This document shows positions 7,393 through 11,365 of a stretch of 11,365 bases of DNA, in pieces; within the stretch, counting starts at the first letter, position 1, and each line of letters opens with the position of its first letter. Position numbers and translations under genes: made by a program. The DNA comes from Gammaproteobacteria bacterium (GTDB lineage: Bacteria > Pseudomonadota > Gammaproteobacteria > GCA-001735895): positions 1 to 11,365 of the forward strand of contig QIJI01000337.1 of assembly GCA_003231795.1 (NCBI GenBank), written 5' to 3'. The notes beneath the pieces are model-generated. The model had not been told where the DNA came from, did no database searches, and worked only from the letters and a program-made list of their open reading frames with translations.

Positions 7393-8232
7393 CTAGTAAT
7401 GGTTTGGAGATTCGCGTTTGATTCCCAGACCCATATTGGGTGGTTTATCCCCCATGTAGGTCGGGATATCCGGAAATTCGGCTTGAAGCTCTGGATCTGA
7501 AAGATCGCCCACATCGGGCAGGTTCTCTTGCGAACCATCGGCCTTGGTGATTTTTTTCTGGTATGCCGCCATCGGCTTGAAAAACATATGAGCGAACTTG
7601 GACCAAAATACGGTGCTGAACAAAGTCGTACTGGACAGAATAAACAGAAAGAATATCAACAGGTTAAAGACGCCACTTTCCGGGCCTTGTGTAATCGACC
7701 AAAGCAGTCCGAATGTCGCCATTGCGAGCAGCGATACGATGAAAATGTCTGCACGACAAAACTCATACCAGTTTTTGCCTTCTGCAGACACGTCTACCCG
7801 AATGCTAAACCAGAACCAGTATCCACCGACGCAAAGCATTGTGGCGCCAAGGTGCCACAAGAAAGGGAATATCGATGAAACAGGCCCCGAAGACATGATC
7901 ATTACCACGGTGCTGACAACGAAAAAAACAAATCCGTACATCGTTAATAGATGAGACAGTCGCCGTTTAGGATTTTGAAATTCGCTGGAAGTTAAAACCT
8001 CGCTGGTTACCGTTTTAATTGCCAGTGAAGTCTTTTCCCTGCTGCTAACTTCTCGTTTCGCATTGGCTTGCGCTTTTTTTGCGTTCTCGAAGAAGTATTG
8101 AGCGCTTCTCTTATGCATGACATCGAGCAATGTACCGCCGATGACTATCAAGAACATGAGAATGACGTAAACCTGCATGGCTGTTTGAGGGATTAGCTCA
8201 GATAGCTCGACGAATGGATTAGTGGTAAACAT
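7393..8232 (-). CDS. aprM: AprM, putative membrane anchor and electron-transfer partner of APS reductase
   Basis: Polytopic membrane protein found with aprBA in many sulfur oxidisers. It is thought to pass electrons between AprBA and the quinone pool, in place of QmoABC. From the ATG at 8232 it has 279 residues. I see five hydrophobic segments: about 19-38, 95-115, 121-143, 161-181 and 188-210, with a Lys-rich cytoplasmic loop (41-92) and a soluble C-terminus of about 65 residues. His residues at segment edges (H94, H127, H215) are candidate haem ligands; this is inference, as for NarI/HdrE-like proteins. The frame continues upstream to a TTG at 8295, but the extra 21 residues are polar, whereas the ATG has GGGGA about 10 bases upstream. 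I therefore prefer 8232. It is first in the operon aprM-aprB-aprA, the order known from Allochromatium vinosum. Confidence 0.9.
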   Translation of the reverse strand: MFTTNPFVELSELIPQTAMQVYVILMFLIVIGGTLLDVMHKRSAQYFFENAKKAQANAKREVSSREKTSLAIKTVTSEVLTSSEFQNPKRRLSHLLTMYGFVFFVVSTVVMIMSSGPVSSIFPFLWHLGATMLCVGGYWFWFSIRVDVSAEGKNWYEFCRADIFIVSLLAMATFGLLWSITQGPESGVFNLLIFFLFILSSTTLFSTVFWSKFAHMFFKPMAAYQKKITKADGSQENLPDVGDLSDPELQAEFPDIPTYMGDKPPNMGLGIKRESPNHY

Positions 8233-8426
8233 GAAAGTCTGATCCCCGGCGTTATTTTTATAGCGAAATGTGATGATAAAGATTGCCCGACTCAATGCTA
8301 ATCATCTTTTTTTGTACTGACATTAACAGGTTTAATGCGCGATCTAATACATTTAAGGAGCCTGGGCGACCTGGACCGAGATATCTAAAACTGATGACTC
8401 ACACTTTAACTTCTCTTCATCCACAA

Positions 8427-8442
8427 GCCGATCACCATCGGT
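8427..8442. promoter_or_regulatory. operator-like dyad upstream of aprM
   Basis: CCGAT (8428-8432), 4-base spacer CACC, ATCGG (8437-8441), extendable by one wobble pair. It lies about 195 bp upstream of the aprM start and about 165 bp upstream of the divergent TTG start. It could be a regulator site for either gene. Short dyads are common, so this is only a candidate. Confidence 0.25.
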
Positions 8443-8590
8443 TAGGTTGAGTCGAAATTCCAATTAAACCTGATGCCTCAAATTGCAAACAGGGCTTTTC
8501 TAAATCGCGTAATATCATGGTCGGGATTTTTTCTTTAAACTATTCAATTCTGATAGCTTTAGAGCTAATCTGTTCTATTCAAACCGAATT

Positions 8591-8597
8591 AAGGAAG
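8591..8597 (+). promoter_or_regulatory. Shine-Dalgarno deciding a TTG start
   Basis: AAGGAAG lies seven bases before a TTG at 8605. An earlier in-frame TTG at 8599 would leave only one base of spacing, so the 8605 TTG is favoured. No in-frame ATG occurs before the conserved glycine-rich motif, so a non-ATG start is needed. Confidence 0.6.
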
Positions 8598-8604
8598 TTT
8601 GCAG

Positions 8605-9279
8605 TTGTTTCGAATTATCTTGTGGAAGCTCGGTTTCGAATGGTGTCACCTGAAACGACTGTTGTCGCCACAAAGCGACAGAAAAATTCTCTATTTTGCA
8701 TTCGGTGCAAACCTCTCACCGGAAGTATTGCGACAGCGCCATATTAGAGTTTTTGAACAGTTTAATTTTGTTCTCGATAATACCGTATTAAATTTCAGTC
8801 AGCCCGGCTTCTATAAGCAACATGGTTATGCCTCCGCCGACGCAGCCGAGCATCAAGTGGTTTATGGAATCATGTATCTGATACTGAAACGTGATGCCGA
8901 ACGCATGGATTATTTTGAAGGGGTTCCCGTGCTGCGAGCACATGAGAAAATTTTTCGCCAGATTGAAGGTAAGCAATTCTACTTTTATCGTGCCGCCCGG
9001 GCTGCCGAAGGCTTGAAACCGACTCGGGAATATCTGAACTATATCTGTGATGCCTATCAACAGATGGATTGCGTACCGAATGACTACCTGGAGTCACTTA
9101 AAAAAACAGAGGTGCTGGATTATTTCGAAGTGCCCAACGAGATTGGAGAATTTGTTACTGATATTGAATTCTGGCCACGATTTATGTTTCCGATGCTGGA
9201 ATTTTACGAAAAACTTTGTCTGCGCACGGTGGAGTTCATCTGGAATCCGTCGCTGGTTCAGTGGATGATAAAGCGTTAA
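8605..9279 (+). CDS. gamma-glutamylcyclotransferase-like (GGCT/AIG2 fold) protein, 224 aa
   Basis: Members of this fold turn gamma-glutamyl amino acids or glutathione-derived peptides into 5-oxoproline and the free amine; the substrate here is open. Visible signs are YFAFGANLSPEVLRQR (30-45), the substrate-binding loop equivalent to Y-x-x-Y-G-S-N-L, and DYFEGVP (102-108), with E105 as the expected catalytic Glu. VYGIMYLI (87-94) is the core strand, and TREYLNYICDAYQQ followed by DYLESL matches the helix region after the active site. The Asn (N37) of the loop is kept, but Ser is replaced by Ala (A36). A roughly 50-residue C-terminal extension rich in aromatic residues (from about 170) follows. 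Start chosen from the Shine-Dalgarno (TTG at 8605). It is divergent from aprM and converges on the VOC gene. Confidence 0.85.
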   Translation: MFRIILWKLGFEWCHLKRLLSPQSDRKILYFAFGANLSPEVLRQRHIRVFEQFNFVLDNTVLNFSQPGFYKQHGYASADAAEHQVVYGIMYLILKRDAERMDYFEGVPVLRAHEKIFRQIEGKQFYFYRAARAAEGLKPTREYLNYICDAYQQMDCVPNDYLESLKKTEVLDYFEVPNEIGEFVTDIEFWPRFMFPMLEFYEKLCLRTVEFIWNPSLVQWMIKR

Positions 9280-9296
9280 ATTTTTATCGTGGACTG

Positions 9297-9300
9297 CTAT
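9297..9300. repeat. left CTAT copy flanking the MITE-like element
   Basis: CTAT (9297-9300) directly abuts the left terminus CCCGG of the element, and an identical CTAT (9475-9478) directly abuts the right terminus CCGGG. A 4-bp direct repeat at both edges is what a target-site duplication would look like. Read as GCTAT (5 bp), the left copy would be 9296-9300 and the right copy 9474-9478. Four matching bases can also arise by chance. Confidence 0.5.
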
Positions 9301-9474
9301 CCCGGAAAATTCATAAATTATGCACGATCTCGCTTGCCCATTGATTCCACAAGGAATATTTCCTCAGTCGCCCGGAATCATTGATACGAGACATTGATAC
9401 GAGACTTCTTCGAAAATTTCCTTGTGAAATCAATGTTCTGCGCGATTTTCGTGCAAATTTATGAAATTTCCGGG
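9301..9474. mobile_element. MITE-like element, 174 bp, with long imperfect terminal inverted repeats
   Basis: The left arm (9301-9363) and the reverse complement of the right arm (9412-9474) align over about 62 bases, differing by a few substitutions and small gaps. Both begin CCCGGAAA, share TTCATAAATT, GCACGA, ATTGATT and CACAAGGAA, and end in TTTC. About 48 bases separate the arms. CTAT flanks both ends (9297-9300, 9475-9478). It encodes no protein and fits a non-autonomous transposon that depends on a transposase in trans. It lies 21 bases after the cyclotransferase stop codon, and the right CTAT ends one base before the VOC stop codon. Transcribed on either strand, it would fold into a long hairpin and might terminate both convergent genes. 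The alternative is a locally evolved palindromic terminator. Confidence 0.7.
9379..9405 (+). repeat. 13-bp perfect tandem duplication in the centre of the MITE-like element
   Basis: The unit CATTGATACGAGA occurs at 9379-9391 and 9392-9404, followed by C. It lies between the two arms. The start of the unit (CATTGAT) is also found inside both arms, in the ATTGATT block. This suggests slippage or internal duplication during the element's history. Confidence 0.8.
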
Positions 9475-9478
9475 CTAT
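9475..9478. repeat. right CTAT copy flanking the MITE-like element
   Basis: Partner of the CTAT at 9297-9300 and possibly a 4-bp target-site duplication. It ends one base before the stop codon of the VOC gene (9480-9482), so an insertion here would have left that gene's reading frame intact. Confidence 0.5.
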
Positions 9479-9479
9479 C

Positions 9480-9854
9480 TCAAACTGGCTGATCGCCAAC
9501 ATGAGTGGAGTTAAAGGTGATCAGCGTACCGCCCGGCTCGCGCAGATCAAAATTATCGTGAATTTGGCCACGTTCAATCTCTCCAGGCTGCAACCCCATC
9601 TCTTTAAAGCTGGCATGAGTCATGTCGAGATCATCTACCATCAAGTCGAAGTCAGCCTTGATCAGGGGTGAATCTGCATCAGATGTTATCACCAGATGAG
9701 TGCCTCCGCGCATTTCGAGCACTGCGAAATCGTCGCCTGCGACAACCAGTCTCATACCGATGAGTTGCATGAAATCATTGGATTTGGGAACACTGCCGGA
9801 ATACATTGCGACGTGACCTACCCAGACTGGCGGGCGTTTATCATTGTTGCTCAT
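9480..9854 (-). CDS. VOC (glyoxalase/bleomycin resistance) family protein, 124 aa
   Basis: A single-domain vicinal-oxygen-chelate fold protein. The family includes metal-dependent lyases, dioxygenases and binding proteins; the reaction here is unknown. Visible features are the first beta-alpha-beta-beta-beta module, WVGHVAMYSGSVPKSNDFM (11-29, with H14 as candidate metal ligand), then LEMRGGTHLVI (46-56), and the second module, DFDLMVDDLDMTHASFKEMG (68-87) followed by DLREPGGTLITF (103-114), where E106 sits at the usual C-terminal ligand place. With only H14 and E106 clear, metal binding is uncertain; H53 and H99 are other candidates. At 124 residues it is a typical monomer length for a dimeric protein. 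The ATG is one base after the TGA of the DUF4202 gene, so it is probably co-translated with it. Its 3' end abuts the MITE-like element. Confidence 0.82.
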   Translation of the reverse strand: MSNNDKRPPVWVGHVAMYSGSVPKSNDFMQLIGMRLVVAGDDFAVLEMRGGTHLVITSDADSPLIKADFDLMVDDLDMTHASFKEMGLQPGEIERGQIHDNFDLREPGGTLITFNSTHVGDQPV

Positions 9855-9855
9855 T

Positions 9856-10488
9856 TCATTCAGCCTCGGATTTTCCGGCGCTGCTGGATACCGCTTTCAA
9901 GATCAGCGGCGCCAGAGTTTGTGGTAATGTGACATTGCCAGACAGCAGAAATTCTTGCGCTTCTGCCGACATCTTGTGCCAGGTTTTTTGAATTATTTCA
10001 ATCCACTTTTCTTCGCTATAGTCGGGATGTTTTGCGACGAAATCAAATATATAGTGTTCGAGGAAGCACAGATCGGTAACATCTTCGAGTAGCTGGGTAT
10101 CAGGGTTTCCCTTGATGTTTTTCTTCGCCACTGCACTACGGACCCGCTCGATGGCATCGTCGCTGAAACCCGCCTGGTGCAACAATCCTGCGGCAGTATC
10201 GGCCTGAATTTTGTACAGATCCTTGCGCCATTGCAGGTAGCCGATGCGATCCATCGGATATGCATTGCGGGGTGATTTCCAGCGTTCGATATGTTGTGCC
10301 CGGATCGCCAGTTTCATCGGCTCGTCAGAATCAGAATGAAATCGTTCCAGCATGTCGGACATGCGTTCGGAATAAAGTAATTCCTTGGGCCATTGCTTGC
10401 CGTCAGCGTTAACCTGATTTGGGTCAGCACGGTTAGCCGAGTCGATCAGGGCTAGTGCTGTTTCGTAGCTGGATTGTTCTGGCGGCAT
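9856..10488 (-). CDS. DUF4202 family protein, 210 aa
   Basis: A conserved protein of unknown function. I recognise the family from its core motifs: ID(S)AN near the N-terminus (15-19), PKELLYSERM (34-43), AQHIERWKSPRNAYPMDR (64-81), GYLQWR (83-88) and LEDVTDLCFLEHY (134-146). The fold should be all-helical. The conserved His, Asp and Glu residues (H66, D80, E135, D136, H145) give the look of an enzyme with a metal site, somewhat like HD-type hydrolases, but this is inference. There is no signal peptide or membrane segment, so it is cytoplasmic. ATG at 10488; no strong Shine-Dalgarno. It is followed after one base by the VOC gene (TGA-A-ATG), suggesting a joint function. A perfect -10 hexamer lies about 40 bp upstream. 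Confidence 0.9.
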   Translation of the reverse strand: MPPEQSSYETALALIDSANRADPNQVNADGKQWPKELLYSERMSDMLERFHSDSDEPMKLAIRAQHIERWKSPRNAYPMDRIGYLQWRKDLYKIQADTAAGLLHQAGFSDDAIERVRSAVAKKNIKGNPDTQLLEDVTDLCFLEHYIFDFVAKHPDYSEEKWIEIIQKTWHKMSAEAQEFLLSGNVTLPQTLAPLILKAVSSSAGKSEAE

Positions 10489-10520
10489 AAGGTTTTCTGG
10501 GTTAGATCATCGAGTTGCTG

Positions 10521-10547
10521 GGGTCGAATTATACCGACCCTGGTATA
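10521..10547 (-). promoter_or_regulatory. promoter candidate with two overlapping dyads upstream of the DUF4202 gene
   Basis: On the minus strand, a perfect TATAAT (10533-10528) sits about 40 bp before the DUF4202 ATG. It overlaps the dyad TATACC (10547-10542)-N6-GGTATA (10535-10530) and a second dyad GGGTCG-N8-CGACCC (10540-10535 with 10526-10521). The two share bases and could not both form as hairpins in RNA. The -35 region is poor (TTCCAT or TTTCCA at 18-19 bp). The arrangement suits a repressor- or activator-controlled promoter. Confidence 0.4.
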
Positions 10548-10595
10548 GATTATGGAAATAAAACTGCTCCCGGGATTATCTGTCCCAAAATCGGC

Positions 10596-11363
10596 TTACA
10601 GGCCCAGCCGCTTCGTATCTGCGAGATAAGGCAGGCGCTTCTGAGCTTTTTGAACGCTATCAAGATCGATGGTTGCGCTAATCAGCGTTTCCTGACTACC
10701 CGCTTGTGCGGCGATACTGCCATCTGGCGCGACGATATTGCTACCGCCCAGATAGTCGATTCCGTTTTCGTGTCCGGCATGGTTTGCATAAGCCAGCCAA
10801 ACGCCGTTTTCAAATGCGCGTGTGGTCACTACCCTGGTTGCGACAACGCTCCATTGGCTTGCCAGTGCGGTGGGCACCAAAATAAGCTGCGCTCCTTTGG
10901 CAGCAGTTTCACGAACATACTCAGGAAACTCGACCTCGTAACAAATCAGAATACCAATCGTTACGCCGCCATAGTTTAAAATGGTGCTGCTATTGCCGTT
11001 GTCAAAATATTCTTCTTCGAAGCTTCCGGGTGCCATCAATCGTTTACGGTGATTGGCCAACAAATTTCCTTCAGATGAGACAAAAGCGGCAGCATTATAA
11101 ATGTAATTTTCGCTGCGCTCGGGATAACCGTAAACCACTGCGGTTTCAAATGTTTTTGCAAGCGCAGAGATTTTATCAAATATCGGTCCCTCTTTTGCCT
11201 CGGCGGATGCAATAATTTGATCGGCAATGTTATAGCCGGAGGTGAACAGTTCGGGACAAAGCACCAGGTCCAGTTTTAAATCAGAATTCTGATGCGCTCT
11301 CTCGATTGATTGCTTCAGGCGCTCAAGCCGTTTATCGAGCCCAAGGCCGCCTCCATCACACTG
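10596..11363 (-). CDS. carbon-nitrogen hydrolase (nitrilase superfamily), N-terminus cut by window edge
   Basis: Nitrilase-superfamily enzyme that hydrolyses a C-N bond of an amide, carbamoyl or nitrile through a Glu-Lys-Cys triad. The specificity is not readable here; an amidase or N-carbamoyl amidohydrolase is the most likely type. 255 residues are visible, and perhaps 5-10 are missing at the start. The triad is visible: E38 (in CPELFTSGYN), K107 (in NHRKRLMAPG) and C141 (in ILICYEVEFPE). All three contexts match the superfamily. The C-terminal strand region with YLGGSNIVAPDGSI (about 203-216) is typical, and the protein ends KRLGL. There is no signal peptide in the visible part. It lies 107 bp upstream of the DUF4202 gene on the same strand; no good terminator is seen between, and the next gene has its own promoter candidate. 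Confidence 0.93.
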   Translation of the reverse strand, partial: QCDGGGLGLDKRLERLKQSIERAHQNSDLKLDLVLCPELFTSGYNIADQIIASAEAKEGPIFDKISALAKTFETAVVYGYPERSENYIYNAAAFVSSEGNLLANHRKRLMAPGSFEEEYFDNGNSSTILNYGGVTIGILICYEVEFPEYVRETAAKGAQLILVPTALASQWSVVATRVVTTRAFENGVWLAYANHAGHENGIDYLGGSNIVAPDGSIAAQAGSQETLISATIDLDSVQKAQKRLPYLADTKRLGL

Positions 11364-11365
11364 AA

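Larger units (their letters stand above)
8233..8604. other. divergent intergenic region between aprM and the cyclotransferase gene
   Basis: This AT-rich spacer must carry the apr promoter (minus strand) and the promoter of the plus-strand gene. I could not place a convincing sigma-70 pair on either strand. Visible structures are a dyad GCCGAT-CACC-ATCGG(T) at 8427-8442, a palindrome AGATATCT at 8379-8386, a short inverted repeat TAGCT-TTAG-AGCTA at 8554-8567, and an 8-base direct repeat CTATTCAA at 8540 and 8575. A run of T at 8307-8313 lies just upstream of the apr ribosome-binding region. No coding frame or RNA gene is supported. Confidence 0.5.

Noticed and set aside
8233..8295. TTG start adding 21 residues to AprM
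   Set aside because: The added residues are polar and have no clear Shine-Dalgarno. The ATG at 8232 is better placed.
8540..8582. 8-base direct repeat CTATTCAA spaced 35 bp
   Set aside because: Short and AT-rich; such repeats are expected by chance in this spacer.
8517..8747. 76-codon plus-strand frame starting with ATG upstream of the cyclotransferase
   Set aside because: It is out of frame with the conserved cyclotransferase sequence and overlaps it.
9311..9502. 63-codon minus-strand open frame across the inverted repeat
   Set aside because: It lies in the MITE-like element and is explained by the repeat structure; no start signal or family.

Overview
The window looks like a chromosomal piece of a sulfur-oxidising proteobacterium, most likely a gammaproteobacterium. 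The strongest evidence is a complete aprM-aprB-aprA cluster (dissimilatory adenylylsulfate reductase with its putative membrane partner), the arrangement known from sulfur oxidisers such as Allochromatium vinosum. The other genes (SlyD-like isomerase, HIT protein, DUF4202 protein, aldehyde dehydrogenase) fit such a host but do not fix the genus. There is no rRNA, tRNA, CRISPR array, phage gene or transposase.

Layout: almost everything is on the minus strand. Positions 1-1376 hold an aldehyde dehydrogenase whose last codons run off the left edge. An unexplained spacer (1377-1571) leads to an alpha/beta hydrolase (1572-2273) and an unrecognised 223-residue protein (2356-3027). A 53-codon plus-strand gene (3298-3459) faces a three-gene minus-strand group that is probably one operon: a 116-residue protein (4479-4829), a SlyD-like FKBP isomerase (3928-4461) and a HIT protein (3486-3902). 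Upstream of that, after a spacer with a perfect 10-bp hairpin, lie aprA (5007-6872), aprB (6872-7354) and aprM (7393-8232), transcribed as aprM-aprB-aprA. A 372-bp divergent spacer separates aprM from a plus-strand gamma-glutamylcyclotransferase-like gene that starts with TTG (8605-9279).

That gene converges on a VOC-family gene (9480-9854), and the space between them is almost filled by a 174-bp MITE-like element (9301-9474): imperfect terminal inverted repeats of about 62 bp, a CTAT repeat on both sides, and a 13-bp tandem duplication in its centre. The VOC gene lies one base after a DUF4202 gene (9856-10488). Upstream is a carbon-nitrogen hydrolase (10596 to the right edge) that lacks its first residues.

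How the genes work together: AprBA interconverts sulfite plus AMP and APS, running oxidatively in sulfur oxidisers, and AprM probably passes the electrons to the membrane quinone pool. ATP sulfurylase (sat) and qmo genes are not in the window. The other genes look like general metabolism or stress functions, and their link to sulfur oxidation is unproven. I see no clearly new multi-gene system. The least explained items are the MITE-like element, the 116-residue protein downstream of aprA, the 53-residue plus-strand protein, and the overlapping dyads upstream of the DUF4202 gene.
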